64,000 nucleotides of DNA. Origin: Caryophanales bacterium. Its GTDB lineage: Bacteria; Bacillota; Bacilli; Exiguobacteriales; Exiguobacteriaceae. The position numbers and the translations under genes were made by a program. The stretch spans positions 1 to 64,000 of the forward strand of contig CABIYO010000005.1 of assembly GCA_902362975.1 (NCBI GenBank), read 5' to 3'. The first letter of the stretch is position 1; each line of letters opens with the position of its first letter. This document shows, one piece after another, positions 36,779-45,867 of the stretch. A model generated the notes under the pieces. It searched no databases, was not told the DNA's origin, and was given only the letters and a program-made list of their open reading frames with translations.

Positions 36779-36804
36779 CAAATCGACGGTAAAGAGGTGT
36801 TGGT

Positions 36805-37323
36805 ATGGTGAGACGAACTCGATTACTACTTGATGACAGTGCATGGTTTGTCCCATTTTTATACGGAATGGGTGGCATCGTATTAACGGCATGAACCAAA
36901 GTGTTTGGGGATTTTTTTCGTGATTTCTTACCAGACTTTATTTATTTAGACCTGGACTCAGCGGCGTCCGTGTTGTCTTCGACATTTACGTGCCTGATGA
37001 CGAAGATGACGTTCAGTTTTTCCGCGATTCTGGTCGTATTGACAACGTATTCTTCTCAGTTTTCTCCCCGGACAATCGATAACTTTTTGACGAACACGTC
37101 AGCCAAGCATACGCTCGATCTTTTCATCATGACGACGGTTTATGGAATTTCGAACTTATTCCTCATCCGTACGGCAGATGAAGGCGTCGTGTTGTCGTCC
37201 GGGATCAGTGTGCTCTTAGTTGTTGGTTCGATTTGGGCATTCGTCAAGTTCATTCCGACCGATCCCGCTTGTCGCACCTGTGATCAGAAAAGTCTCCATC
37301 ATTCACTCACCTCAAAAAGATGA
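36805..37323 (+). pseudogene. DUF2254 membrane protein, interrupted and truncated
   Basis: A good ribosome binding site (AAAGAGGTG) precedes ATG 36805. The frame reads MVRRTRLLLDDSAWFVPFLYG, then hits TGA at 36892-36894 and continues in the same frame for 140 codons. That part contains LDSAASVLSSTFTCLMTKMTFSFSAILVVL and SSQFSPRTIDNFL, the DUF2254 pattern. Family members are about 420 residues; here homology fades after about 37250, leaving fewer than 150 residues of the domain. An internal stop plus loss of the C-terminal half make it a pseudogene. Confidence 0.75.
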
Positions 37324-37378
37324 CGTTACGATGTATAATTAATGATAATACATGACAGAAACGAGGTCGGCTTATAAT

Positions 37379-38890
37379 ATGTTGCGACGCATACAAGTAC
37401 TCTTTTCCCTCATTTTGCTCGCAGGACTCATTGCGATATTATCGTATTACTGGAGCTCACAAGTAATTGGATTGTTCTCGATTCTCGTTTTTTTGACAAC
37501 GTTCAGTATATTACTCGTCATCTTACTTGAAAATCGAAATCCACAACGTACGCTCATTTGGGCAATCGTCATGATTGGTTTTCCAGTCATCGGATTATTC
37601 GCATACTTTGTATTCGGCCAGAACTATCGCCGTAAACGAATGTTCAAAGAAAAAGCGATGCTTGATGAAGAGACGTACTTGGCCTATCGTCAGAAAGCGA
37701 TGACGTTGTCGCCGTCCCTCATGTTCGCCCACGACGATTACGAGAAGCTGATGCATTTGACTTCTTCGTTGAACCAGTTACCGGTCTCATCGAATACGTA
37801 TACGCAAATTTTGACGAACGGCCGTGAAAAATTCTCGAAGTTATTGCCGGCTCTGAAAGGAGCCTCCCGACACATCCATCTAGAATATTATATTTTCCGG
37901 GAAGATCGCATTTCTCGGGAAATACAGCGGATCTTGATTGAAAAGGCGAAGGCGGGGGTCGAAGTCCGATTTTTGTATGATGCGGTCGGCTCCATTCATA
38001 CGAGTAGCACGTTCTTTGAAGAAATGAAGCAAGCTGGTGTCCGAGTCCAGGCATTCTTTCCAGTTGTATTGCCACTCGTTTCGAGTAAGACGAACTATCG
38101 AAACCACCGAAAAATCGTGGTCATCGATGGTACCGAGGCATTCACAGGTGGCTTGAATGTCGGGGATGAGTACTTAGGTGAGCACTCTAAGTTTGGATTT
38201 TGGCGCGACACTCATCTGTATGTCAGAGGAGAAGGGGTATCTGAACTGCAACTGATTTTCTTGCAAGATTGGTATTACATGACAGGGGAACGCCTATTCA
38301 CACCGTTCTATCTAGAGCCGCTTGAGACGGTGAGAAGCGCGAGCGGAGGGGTTCAAATCGTTGCGAGTGGACCGGATGAACCTTATGAGACGATGAAATA
38401 CATTTACTTTTCACTCATCAATGCTGCGAAAAAATCTGTCTATATTTCGTCACCTTACTTGATTCCAGATGAAGACATTATGAGTGCCTTGAAGACGGCA
38501 GCATTATCAGGAATTGATGTCCGTATCGTCTTACCGAGCTATCCCGACCATAAAATCGTGTTCTACGCGAGTCGGTCCTATTATGAAGAACTGTTACTCG
38601 CCGGGGTGAAAATCTATCTATATGAGAAGGGATTCATGCATTCAAAAGTCATCGTGGTGGATGATGGATTAGCCACGATTGGGACGGCGAACATGGATTT
38701 TCGGAGTTTTCATTTGAATTTCGAGGTCAATGCGCTCCTCTATAACACGAATTCGGTCCATCAGCTGAAGCAAGACTTTTATGATGATTTCGAAGGGTCT
38801 CACGAACTCGTATTAGAAGAGTTCGCGAAACGGTCATTCTTTATCAAACTCGTTGAATCATTAGCCAGAATGTTTTCACCATTGCTATGA
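37379..38890 (+). CDS. cls: Cardiolipin synthase
   Basis: 503 residues from ATG 37379; an in-frame ATG at 37352 lies just after a TATAAT (37334-37339) and has no ribosome binding site. Two N-terminal membrane spans (LFSLILLAGLIAILSYYW and LIWAIVMIGFPVIGLFAYFVFG) precede two phospholipase D domains with HKD motifs: NHRKIVVIDGTEAFTGG and MHSKVIVVDDGLATIG. The enzyme condenses two phosphatidylglycerols into cardiolipin at the membrane. Confidence 0.93.
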   Translation: MLRRIQVLFSLILLAGLIAILSYYWSSQVIGLFSILVFLTTFSILLVILLENRNPQRTLIWAIVMIGFPVIGLFAYFVFGQNYRRKRMFKEKAMLDEETYLAYRQKAMTLSPSLMFAHDDYEKLMHLTSSLNQLPVSSNTYTQILTNGREKFSKLLPALKGASRHIHLEYYIFREDRISREIQRILIEKAKAGVEVRFLYDAVGSIHTSSTFFEEMKQAGVRVQAFFPVVLPLVSSKTNYRNHRKIVVIDGTEAFTGGLNVGDEYLGEHSKFGFWRDTHLYVRGEGVSELQLIFLQDWYYMTGERLFTPFYLEPLETVRSASGGVQIVASGPDEPYETMKYIYFSLINAAKKSVYISSPYLIPDEDIMSALKTAALSGIDVRIVLPSYPDHKIVFYASRSYYEELLLAGVKIYLYEKGFMHSKVIVVDDGLATIGTANMDFRSFHLNFEVNALLYNTNSVHQLKQDFYDDFEGSHELVLEEFAKRSFFIKLVESLARMFSPLL

Positions 38891-38902
38891 GGAGGGAGCA
38901 AG

Positions 38903-39958
38903 ATGCGGTTTGCAATCGGCCGGGAAGGGGATATCATTGATTCCTTTACATTAAATCGGATGCAAGCAGAGCAACTTGCTCCTTTTCGATGTCCGACTTG
39001 TCAAGAAGTGTTGATTGTAAAGCATGGTGTGAAGCGACGGCTGCATTTTGCGCATATCCACACTTGTGGGAGAGCTGAATCGGTCACGCACCATCAGGAT
39101 AAATGGGCGGTGTGCCAGTGGCTTCAAGAGAAAGGCTATCCAGTCGAGCAAGAAGTGACGATTAAGAATCGTCGAGCTGACGTACTCACGAACATGGACG
39201 GGCAGCTCACCGTGTTCGAAATTCAGGCATCTCCCTTGCGACCGGAAGAATATGTCGAGCGAACGATTGATTATCGACGAGCGGGGCTTGATGCGATTTG
39301 GATCGCGAGCGGTCTCGATTTGAGAAGCAATCAATCGTTTCAACCGTGGATGCGTCTAGAACTGTTTCAGAGACATCGGTTGTTGACGGTGAGAAATGGG
39401 AGATTGTTACGCTTCAATGGATTTCCGATTTCGCTTAAGTATGGAATCGGAAGCTGGGAAATCTCATCTTCCGTCAACACGTCACCATATGAAGCTTACT
39501 ACCGGTTCAATGCTTTTGAATGGACAGAGATGATTCGTCGTAAACGTATGTCGCCTCTTTATCCATCTCCGTTAAATCGGCGGCTCATATTGAATCGGCT
39601 CTATCCACTTGGTCTGTTACCCGCATTATTACCGACCGCCTGTTACCTTCCGCTATCATCGCTTTGGGGAATTCGTGTGCATCCGATTGATTTTCAAGCC
39701 GTTCTTTATTTGAATCGCTACGAGTCACCTCACGATTCCGTGGAATGGAGTATTCAAAAAACATGTCAACAATTTGGAGTGACACCGACAAGCGACTTTT
39801 CCAAGTCATTTCATGTACAATGGAAACAACTCTTGAATGCGAGTCGTCTATCCTGTGATGTCAGGTCATGGCCGCGTCCAAAGCATTATGAGGAGGCCAG
39901 ACATCACGATACACGTTTGTTTCAAGGACTTCAGCGATTGATCTTACAATCGACTTAA
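38903..39958 (+). CDS. coiA: Competence protein CoiA-like
   Basis: 351 residues, after GAGGAGGGAGC. The N-terminus has a zinc-ribbon-like pair (FRCPTCQEVLIVKHG), followed by the CoiA nuclease-like core: HHQDKWAVCQWLQEKG, NRRADVLTNMDG and FEIQASPL, the D...ExQ pattern of restriction-endonuclease-like folds. CoiA is needed for recombination of incoming DNA in transformation. Position between mecA and pepF matches B. subtilis coiA. Confidence 0.88.
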   Translation: MRFAIGREGDIIDSFTLNRMQAEQLAPFRCPTCQEVLIVKHGVKRRLHFAHIHTCGRAESVTHHQDKWAVCQWLQEKGYPVEQEVTIKNRRADVLTNMDGQLTVFEIQASPLRPEEYVERTIDYRRAGLDAIWIASGLDLRSNQSFQPWMRLELFQRHRLLTVRNGRLLRFNGFPISLKYGIGSWEISSSVNTSPYEAYYRFNAFEWTEMIRRKRMSPLYPSPLNRRLILNRLYPLGLLPALLPTACYLPLSSLWGIRVHPIDFQAVLYLNRYESPHDSVEWSIQKTCQQFGVTPTSDFSKSFHVQWKQLLNASRLSCDVRSWPRPKHYEEARHHDTRLFQGLQRLILQST

Positions 39959-39980
39959 TCATCGAAAAGGAAGTGGACGT

Positions 39981-41783
39981 ATGTCAGAGGTATTGACTAG
40001 ACAACAAGTTCCAGTGGAAGAGACATGGAACTTAGAGACCATCTACAGCAGTGACGAGGCTTGGGAATCGGATTTTCAAGCATTAAAAGAGAAAGTGCCG
40101 GCATTGATTGGATTTAAAGGACGCCTTGGGGAGTCGGCGGAAACGTTATACGAAGCGTTGCAACTTCGGGACGATCTCTCACGTCAGTTACATAAGCTAT
40201 ATACGTATGCGCACATGCGCTATGACGAAGATACGGCGAATAGCCATTATCAAGCATTGAATGATCGTGCCGGCTCACTTGCTTCTCAAGTTTCAGCGCA
40301 ACTCGCGTTTATGACACCTGAGTTGCTTTCGATTGATGAGAATCAGATTGAAGCCTTCATGGAGCAGAATGAGTCACTTCGCGTTTATCGTCATGCATTC
40401 GATGAGTTGGCACTTGAGCGTCCGCACGTATTGACAGAGGCAGAAGAAGCCATTTTGGCACAAGCGGGAGATGTGCTCGGTCAATCGAGCTCGACGTTCG
40501 GTATGCTCAACAACGCAGATTTGAAATTCCCAAAAGTGAAAAATGAAAAAGGGGAAGAAGTCGAGTTGACGCACGGTCGATACATCACGTTCCTTGAATC
40601 AGCTGACCGAAGCGTTCGCGAAGGGGCATTTAAAGCGATGTATGGAACGTACGCGCAATATTTGAATACGTTCGCCTCAACATTGTCAGGAAGTGTGAAG
40701 AAAGATAACTTCTATGCGACTGTGCGTAAGTTTGAAAGCGCAAGACAGTCTGCGCTCCACCATAATGCGATTCCGGAGTCTGTATACGACGGCCTCGTAG
40801 AAGCAGTGAACGAACGACTCGACTTGTTACATCGTTATGTCGCGTTACGTAAGCGAGCGCTCGGCTTAGATGAGTTGCATATGTATGACCTCTACACGCC
40901 GCTCGTCAAAGATGTCGAGATGAAAGTGTCGTATGAGGAAGCGAAACAATGGATGGTAGATGGTTTGGCACCACTCGGAGAAGAGTACGTCCAAATTGTC
41001 AAAGACGGTCTCGAATCGCGTTGGGTCGACGTGCGAGAGACGCGTGGTAAGCGTAGCGGTGCTTACTCCTCGGGAGCGTACGATACGCAACCGTTCATCC
41101 TCATGAACTGGCAAGATAACGTCAATAACTTGTTCACGCTCGCGCACGAGTTCGGACACTCGGTGCATAGTCATTACACACGCACAACGCAACCATATCC
41201 GTATGGCGATTACTCAATCTTCGTTGCAGAAGTGGCATCGACGACGAACGAAGCTTTGTTAAACGACCATTTGTTGAAAACGAGAACAGCGAAAGAGGAG
41301 CGTCTCTACTTGCTGAACAATCAGCTTGAAACGTTCCGTGGAACATTGTTCCGTCAAACGATGTTCGCTGAATTTGAGCACATGATTCATCAAGCGGCTC
41401 AAGAAGGCGTATCGCTCACTCCGGAGTACTTAAATGAAACTTACCTCGAGTTGAACAAACGCTATTTCGGAGACGAGATTGTCATCGATGAAGAGATTTC
41501 ATATGAGTGGGCGCGCATCCCACACTTCTATTACAACTACTACGTCTATCAATATGCGACAGGGATTTCGGCATCTGCTGCACTGTCACAACAGATTATG
41601 GAAGAAGGGGAACCAGCCGTACGTCGTTATATCGATAACTTCTTGAAGGCGGGTTCTAGTGACTATCCGATTGAGGTGCTGAAGGCGGCTGGTGTCGATA
41701 TGACGACGAAGGAGCCGGTATTGAAGGCGCTCGATCAGTTCGAGGCAGTTCTTGATGAAATGGAATCATTATTGTTCTCGTGA
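39981..41783 (+). CDS. pepF: Oligoendopeptidase F
   Basis: 600 residues, M3 family zinc peptidase. The catalytic motif is LAHEFGHSVHSHY (HExxH), with a downstream glutamate in FVAEVASTTNEALL. The enzyme cleaves peptides of about 7-17 residues in the cytoplasm, a logical partner for the Opp uptake system of this region. The ribosome binding site is AAAAGGAAG. The roxS gene follows on the same strand. Confidence 0.95.
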   Translation: MSEVLTRQQVPVEETWNLETIYSSDEAWESDFQALKEKVPALIGFKGRLGESAETLYEALQLRDDLSRQLHKLYTYAHMRYDEDTANSHYQALNDRAGSLASQVSAQLAFMTPELLSIDENQIEAFMEQNESLRVYRHAFDELALERPHVLTEAEEAILAQAGDVLGQSSSTFGMLNNADLKFPKVKNEKGEEVELTHGRYITFLESADRSVREGAFKAMYGTYAQYLNTFASTLSGSVKKDNFYATVRKFESARQSALHHNAIPESVYDGLVEAVNERLDLLHRYVALRKRALGLDELHMYDLYTPLVKDVEMKVSYEEAKQWMVDGLAPLGEEYVQIVKDGLESRWVDVRETRGKRSGAYSSGAYDTQPFILMNWQDNVNNLFTLAHEFGHSVHSHYTRTTQPYPYGDYSIFVAEVASTTNEALLNDHLLKTRTAKEERLYLLNNQLETFRGTLFRQTMFAEFEHMIHQAAQEGVSLTPEYLNETYLELNKRYFGDEIVIDEEISYEWARIPHFYYNYYVYQYATGISASAALSQQIMEEGEPAVRRYIDNFLKAGSSDYPIEVLKAAGVDMTTKEPVLKALDQFEAVLDEMESLLFS

Positions 41784-41788
41784 ACAAT

Positions 41789-41806
41789 ATGTGACAATAT
41801 GCACAA
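41789..41806 (+). promoter_or_regulatory. Rex-like operator upstream of roxS
   Basis: ATGTGA-CAATAT-GCACAA matches the Rex-type palindrome TTGTGA-N6-TCACAA at 10 of 12 arm positions. It ends 5 bases before the -35 box. RoxS in B. subtilis is known to respond to Rex and ResD; the site here is inferred. Confidence 0.5.
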
Positions 41807-41811
41807 AGAGG

Positions 41812-41840
41812 TTGTCAAGTGATGTTGTTCTAGGTATATT
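41812..41840 (+). promoter_or_regulatory. Promoter of roxS
   Basis: TTGTCA (41812-41817), 17 bases, TATATT (41835-41840). No coding frame follows; the transcript would begin near 41847. Confidence 0.8.
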
Positions 41841-41846
41841 ATAAGT

Positions 41847-41990
41847 GTGAAATCAATCACAAACCCCTTTATTGACCGTAAACTTTCTCCCATCTTGTAG
41901 GCCTTCCCCGGGCCTCAAGGTTCGATGTCTCTTGTCCCCGCTTGAGACGTCAATAACCCCATGGCTCCCCGGCCATGGGGTTCTTTTTTA
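41847..41990 (+). ncRNA. roxS: RoxS/RsaE-type regulatory sRNA, apparently expanded
   Basis: A promoter, a non-coding body and a perfect terminator (AACCCCATGGC 41955-41965 with GCCATGGGGTT 41972-41982, then T run) define a transcript of about 143 bases. The 5' part (GAAATCAATCAC, ACCCCTTT, then TTTCTCCCATC) matches the conserved core of staphylococcal RsaE / Bacillus RoxS as I recall it. The location between pepF and yjbH fits the RsaE/RoxS locus. The 3' part has two extra hairpins: AGGCC/GGCCT around TTCCCCG, and ATGTCTC/GAGACGT around a loop with CCCC. These C-rich loops and the terminator loop TCCCCG are candidate anti-Shine-Dalgarno seeds. RoxS down-regulates central metabolism and respiration mRNAs. 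Confidence 0.85.
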
Positions 41991-42761
41991 TTTCGTTTGA
42001 GCCCACGCTTCACCGCTACATCCTGGCACAGGACGGCAACGCTGTTGTAGGGAGAGCTTCTTCAATTCGCGTTCAATCACTGTCTTCTCCAAGTCTAGAA
42101 TGTACGATAGCTCTGTGATGGTCGACGCATCATAGCGTGCCAACACTTTGGCTACATCCCAATCGGTCGAACGGGTCGGTGCATAACCTAACAATTCGGT
42201 CATGACCGATTGATAGACGTCGTACGGATATACCCCTTCAATCTTCAATGCTTCATCGCGCGTCACGAATGTGAGTGCGGGCAATGATTCAATTTCCCAA
42301 TCTTTCAACACTTGATGGTCGACAGCTAATGCATTCAAGAGCTGGTTCGATTGAAGATCGGCTTCGAGCTCAGTTAAATCAAGGCCATATTCTTCGAAAG
42401 AACGTGCGATTTCCCATAAATCGATTGAACCAAGTTGTTCACCAGAGAATAGATCGTTCACATGCAAATGACGCAAAAAGCGCATCGCATGACGTTTCCC
42501 TTGCAATTCCAGCGCTTTGATCATGGTGAGAAGGCGAACTTCTTCCTGACATCCGCCAACACAGCTAGGAACAGTAGAGACCATTCGAAAACGAATCACA
42601 TGTCCGTATTCAATCTCTAACTTTTTGATTAGTGTCATCACATGAAAGTTCTCAGCACTTGAGATGTCCATGAAATAGAATAACTCCAATGGCTTATACG
42701 TTACTTGAATAGGAGTTTCTTCCAGTGAACAGGATGACCCATTACATTGTTCAAGTTCCAT
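41988..42761 (-). CDS. spxH: ClpXP adaptor SpxH (YjbH)
   Basis: 257 residues from ATG 42761, after GAGAGGAGG (an upstream ATG is dropped). DsbA-like thioredoxin fold with an N-terminal CNGSSC pair in place of the usual active site, and a CVGGC pair near residue 80. SpxH binds Spx and speeds its degradation by ClpXP, and is inactivated by oxidation or aggregation. It is convergent with roxS and its stop codon overlaps the roxS T run. Confidence 0.88.
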   Translation of the reverse strand: MELEQCNGSSCSLEETPIQVTYKPLELFYFMDISSAENFHVMTLIKKLEIEYGHVIRFRMVSTVPSCVGGCQEEVRLLTMIKALELQGKRHAMRFLRHLHVNDLFSGEQLGSIDLWEIARSFEEYGLDLTELEADLQSNQLLNALAVDHQVLKDWEIESLPALTFVTRDEALKIEGVYPYDVYQSVMTELLGYAPTRSTDWDVAKVLARYDASTITELSYILDLEKTVIERELKKLSLQQRCRPVPGCSGEAWAQTK

Positions 42762-42846
42762 TTGTGTCGCCTCCTCTCGTAAAAAACTCATTTAACTTTG
42801 TAAACTCATTGTAGCAACGAAAAAAAAAGGTTGGCAATGTATCTGC

Positions 42847-43428
42847 TCAACCTTCCAATCGACTCATTTTCAATTCCATGAATCGGACGATTTTATTTTT
42901 GGCGGGACGATAGGGGAGACCGTGTTTTGCAAGAAGTCTTTCGAACGCACGTTTCCCCTCTTCTTCATTCGTCACTTCAAATTCTATTTCGTAGTCGCTC
43001 GTCTCCAAATAATGGCTTTCGTCCAAAACGAGTAGACCTTCTTCTATCTGTAACTCTGCCCGATTCGTCTCGAGTCGACCGAGGTGTTCGAGCGGTCCAT
43101 TCAGCTGGAATTGTGCCAGTGCCTGCTTCATTTGCTCGTCATGAATGATTCCGTACTTAAACAGATCCTCAGCCTCATCTTCTGTAATTGTGGCGTGTGT
43201 CTCAAGCAATCCGACCTCGTTTGGTTGCTTCAACGTCAGTACTTGACCTTGTTTCTTCTCGCGAATCCGAAGTGCCGCCCCGTTCGCTTTTAGCTGAAGG
43301 GAAGGGGTGTCGAAATAGTCATTCGCTTGCCAACGAACCTGGTCATCAAGCTGGTAGGCACGTAGTAGTGTCTCATATTCGTCTTTCGTCAACATTGATT
43401 TAAATTCAATTTCCACTTCTTGGGTCAT
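42847..43428 (-). CDS. CYTH domain protein (YjbK-like)
   Basis: 193 residues. The CYTH signature EVEIEFK (ExExK) is at the N-terminus, with ALRIREKKQGQVLTLKQP and a later YEIEFEV that complete the triphosphate tunnel metalloenzyme barrel. Such proteins hydrolyse inorganic triphosphate or related compounds; the substrate here is unknown. It is divergent from relQ, the same arrangement as yjbK/yjbM in B. subtilis. Confidence 0.87.
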   Translation of the reverse strand: MTQEVEIEFKSMLTKDEYETLLRAYQLDDQVRWQANDYFDTPSLQLKANGAALRIREKKQGQVLTLKQPNEVGLLETHATITEDEAEDLFKYGIIHDEQMKQALAQFQLNGPLEHLGRLETNRAELQIEEGLLVLDESHYLETSDYEIEFEVTNEEEGKRAFERLLAKHGLPYRPAKNKIVRFMELKMSRLEG

Positions 43429-43447
43429 GAATCATCGCTCCATTCTA

Positions 43448-43461
43448 TGAACAATTGTTCG
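43448..43461. promoter_or_regulatory. LexA (DinR)-like box between yjbK-like gene and relQ
   Basis: TGAACAATTGTTCG differs from CGAAC-N4-GTTCG at one position and contains the 12-base palindrome GAACAATTGTTC. It lies in the short divergent intergenic region. This is a motif match only. Confidence 0.4.
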
Positions 43462-43537
43462 TTTATGATACCATACAAACGGATACATACGGAAAGGACG
43501 CGTTTTTTCCGGAAAAGAACGAAAGTGGTGACAGCGT

Positions 43538-44182
43538 ATGCAATCAGTGAACTGGGATCAGTTTTTAGTGCCGTATCAAATTGCGGTAGACGAGTTGAAA
43601 GTCAAATTGAAAGCCATTCGTAAGCAGTTCAAATCCCAAAATAACCATTCTCCGATTGAATTTGTCACAGGTCGAGTGAAGCCGGTCGGGAGCATTCTTG
43701 AGAAAGCGAAACGAAAGAATATCGCTGACCATGAATTGGCGACGGATATGCAAGATATAGCAGGGTTACGAATCATGTGCCAATTTGTCGATGATATCGT
43801 TCACGTCTTGGATTTGCTACATCGTCGAACAGATTTTAAAATAGTGGAAGAACGGAATTATATTACCCATCAGAAAGATTCGGGTTATCGATCGTATCAT
43901 GTCATCATCGAGTACCCGGTCCAAACGATTCACGGTGAAATCCCGACGCTCGTGGAAGTGCAAATCCGCACGCTTGCGATGAATTTCTGGGCCACGATTG
44001 AGCATTCATTGAATTATAAATATGATGGCGACATGCCTCTTGAAGTGCAGGAACGATTGAGACGCGCAGCCGAGGCGGCCTTTTTACTCGATGCCGAGAT
44101 GAGCCAACTCCGCGTTGAAATTCAAGACGCTCAACAAGTGTTTCGGGATAAAGAGATGAACGTGAAAAAGGATGAAGACTAG
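43538..44182 (+). CDS. relQ: Small alarmone synthetase RelQ
   Basis: 214 residues, single RelA/SpoT synthetase domain without hydrolase or TGS regions. VTGRVKPVGSILEKAKRK, DIAGLRIMCQFVDDI (metal-binding Asp region), KDSGYRSYHVIIEYP and VEVQIRTLAMNFWATIEHSLNYKY are in family order. RelQ (SAS1, B. subtilis YjbM) makes (p)ppGpp and is tetrameric. The last residues overlap the region preceding nadK; the two are 13 bases apart. Confidence 0.93.
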   Translation: MQSVNWDQFLVPYQIAVDELKVKLKAIRKQFKSQNNHSPIEFVTGRVKPVGSILEKAKRKNIADHELATDMQDIAGLRIMCQFVDDIVHVLDLLHRRTDFKIVEERNYITHQKDSGYRSYHVIIEYPVQTIHGEIPTLVEVQIRTLAMNFWATIEHSLNYKYDGDMPLEVQERLRRAAEAAFLLDAEMSQLRVEIQDAQQVFRDKEMNVKKDED

Positions 44183-44195
44183 GGGGGAAACCGAT

Positions 44196-44993
44196 ATGCA
44201 GTTTGCGATTGTATCGAGGGGAGATACGCGATCAGCGGAGATCGCCCAGGAACTGACTGAAAAACTTCAAGCCGCTGGGCATACATTATCGGAAGAGCCC
44301 CGAATCGTAGTATCGGTCGGAGGGGACGGGACGATGTTACAGGCGTTTCATAAATACATCGACCGACTCGATGAAACGCTCCTTGTCGGGATCCATACCG
44401 GGCATCTCGGTTTTTATGCCGATTGGCAGCCGGATGAGTTGGATGAACTGACGGAGATGATCACGAGTGAATCGTTCGAGCCGGTCTCCTATCCGCTTGT
44501 TGAAGTGCTCATTGACTATGAGAACGGAGAGACCGATCGTCGATTGGCGATGAATGATTGCACGATTAAGAACTACAAGCGAACGCTCGTCTGTGATTTA
44601 TCGATTCGAGACGACTACTTTGAAACGTTCCGTGGAGATGGATTATGTATTTCGACACCATCGGGTTCGACCGCCTACAATAAGGCACTCGGTGGAGCAA
44701 TCGTTCACCCATCGATCGAAGCCATTCAAGTGACCGAGATGGCTTCGATTAACAACCTAGTGTATCGAACGATCGGCGCACCGCTTCTTTTACCAAAACA
44801 CCATCAAGTGAAAATCAAACCGCACACGAAAACCGAATTTGAATTGGCGTTTGACCATCAAGAAGCGTTGTCCTGGTCGAATGTCGTCTCGATTCGATGT
44901 GCGGTCGCAAAAGAAAAAGTGACGTTCGCTCGCTTCCGGCCCTTCCCATTCTGGCGCCGAGTTCGCGAATCGTTCATCGAGGAAGGAAAGTAA
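44196..44993 (+). CDS. nadK: NAD kinase
   Basis: 265 residues from ATG 44196, after GGGGGGAAA. The GGDGT motif (VVSVGGDGTMLQAF) and the nucleotide-binding DGLCISTPSGSTAYNKALGGAIVHP are diagnostic. NadK phosphorylates NAD to NADP. It lies between relQ and a pseudouridine synthase gene, as in B. subtilis yjbM-ppnK-yjbO. Confidence 0.95.
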   Translation: MQFAIVSRGDTRSAEIAQELTEKLQAAGHTLSEEPRIVVSVGGDGTMLQAFHKYIDRLDETLLVGIHTGHLGFYADWQPDELDELTEMITSESFEPVSYPLVEVLIDYENGETDRRLAMNDCTIKNYKRTLVCDLSIRDDYFETFRGDGLCISTPSGSTAYNKALGGAIVHPSIEAIQVTEMASINNLVYRTIGAPLLLPKHHQVKIKPHTKTEFELAFDHQEALSWSNVVSIRCAVAKEKVTFARFRPFPFWRRVRESFIEEGK

Positions 44994-44996
44994 CGA

Positions 44997-45863
44997 ATGC
45001 AAGGGTTTACGATTCGTCGCGTTGTGGAGAAAGCCGTCCCACTTCGCGACTTTTTAATGCAAGATATGGGCATTTCTCGAAAGATGCTCACGCACGTGAA
45101 GCATGAAGGGGATATTGAAGTGAATGGCATGCACCGCACCGTAAGACATGAACTAGAACCAGGAGATGAAGTGATGGTGCGATTCCCGCTTGAAGCCCCT
45201 TCACTCGACATGGTCGCCTCGGATCGGTCTATTCGAATTCTGTATGAAGATGATACGCTGTTGGCGGTCGATAAACCGGCAGGGATTGCCACGATTCCAT
45301 CACGACTACATCCGACCGATACACTTGCGAACGCTGTACTCGGCTATTATCAACGCATCGGTCTGTCATCTGCGATTCACGTGATCAATCGGCTCGATCG
45401 CGACACGAGTGGTGTCGTCTTGTTTGCAAAGTATGGATTTATTCATCATCGATTTAGTGAACTTCAGAAAGCGAATGGATTGGTGCGTACGTATAAGGCA
45501 TTGGTTGAAGAAGAAGTGACACCACAAACGATTGATGCACCGATCGGGCGTGCCGAGAACTCGATTATGGAGCGAGTCGTGACAACTGAGGGACAACGCG
45601 CCATCACGCATATCCTCGCATGTCAGCCATTTGAGAGCGGTTGTTCGTTATTGACGATTCGACTTGAGACGGGACGGACCCATCAAATTCGCGTGCATTT
45701 GCGCCATATCGGTCATCCGCTTATTGGGGACTCCATGTATGGGGGGACGGCTCGTATGCCCCGTCACGCCCTTCACAGCGCGTCTGCGCGATTCATTCAT
45801 CCGATGACAGGGGATGAGATTCAGATTGAGGCGCCAATTCCGGAAGATTTTCGAACTGTATAA
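44997..45863 (+). CDS. RluA-family 23S rRNA pseudouridine synthase (YjbO-like)
   Basis: 288 residues. An S4-like N-terminal part (ISRKMLTHVKHEGDIEVNG) precedes the RluA core. Motif II is INRLDRDTSGVVLFAK with the catalytic Asp, and LETGRTHQIRVHLRHIGHPLIGD is motif III. Such enzymes modify rRNA or tRNA uridines; the exact site cannot be told. It is 3 bases after nadK, so it is cotranscribed. Confidence 0.9.
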   Translation: MQGFTIRRVVEKAVPLRDFLMQDMGISRKMLTHVKHEGDIEVNGMHRTVRHELEPGDEVMVRFPLEAPSLDMVASDRSIRILYEDDTLLAVDKPAGIATIPSRLHPTDTLANAVLGYYQRIGLSSAIHVINRLDRDTSGVVLFAKYGFIHHRFSELQKANGLVRTYKALVEEEVTPQTIDAPIGRAENSIMERVVTTEGQRAITHILACQPFESGCSLLTIRLETGRTHQIRVHLRHIGHPLIGDSMYGGTARMPRHALHSASARFIHPMTGDEIQIEAPIPEDFRTV

Positions 45864-45867
45864 AGAA

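Noticed and set aside
43188-43403. Plus-strand open frames opposite the CYTH gene
   Set aside because: They are antisense shadows without start signals.
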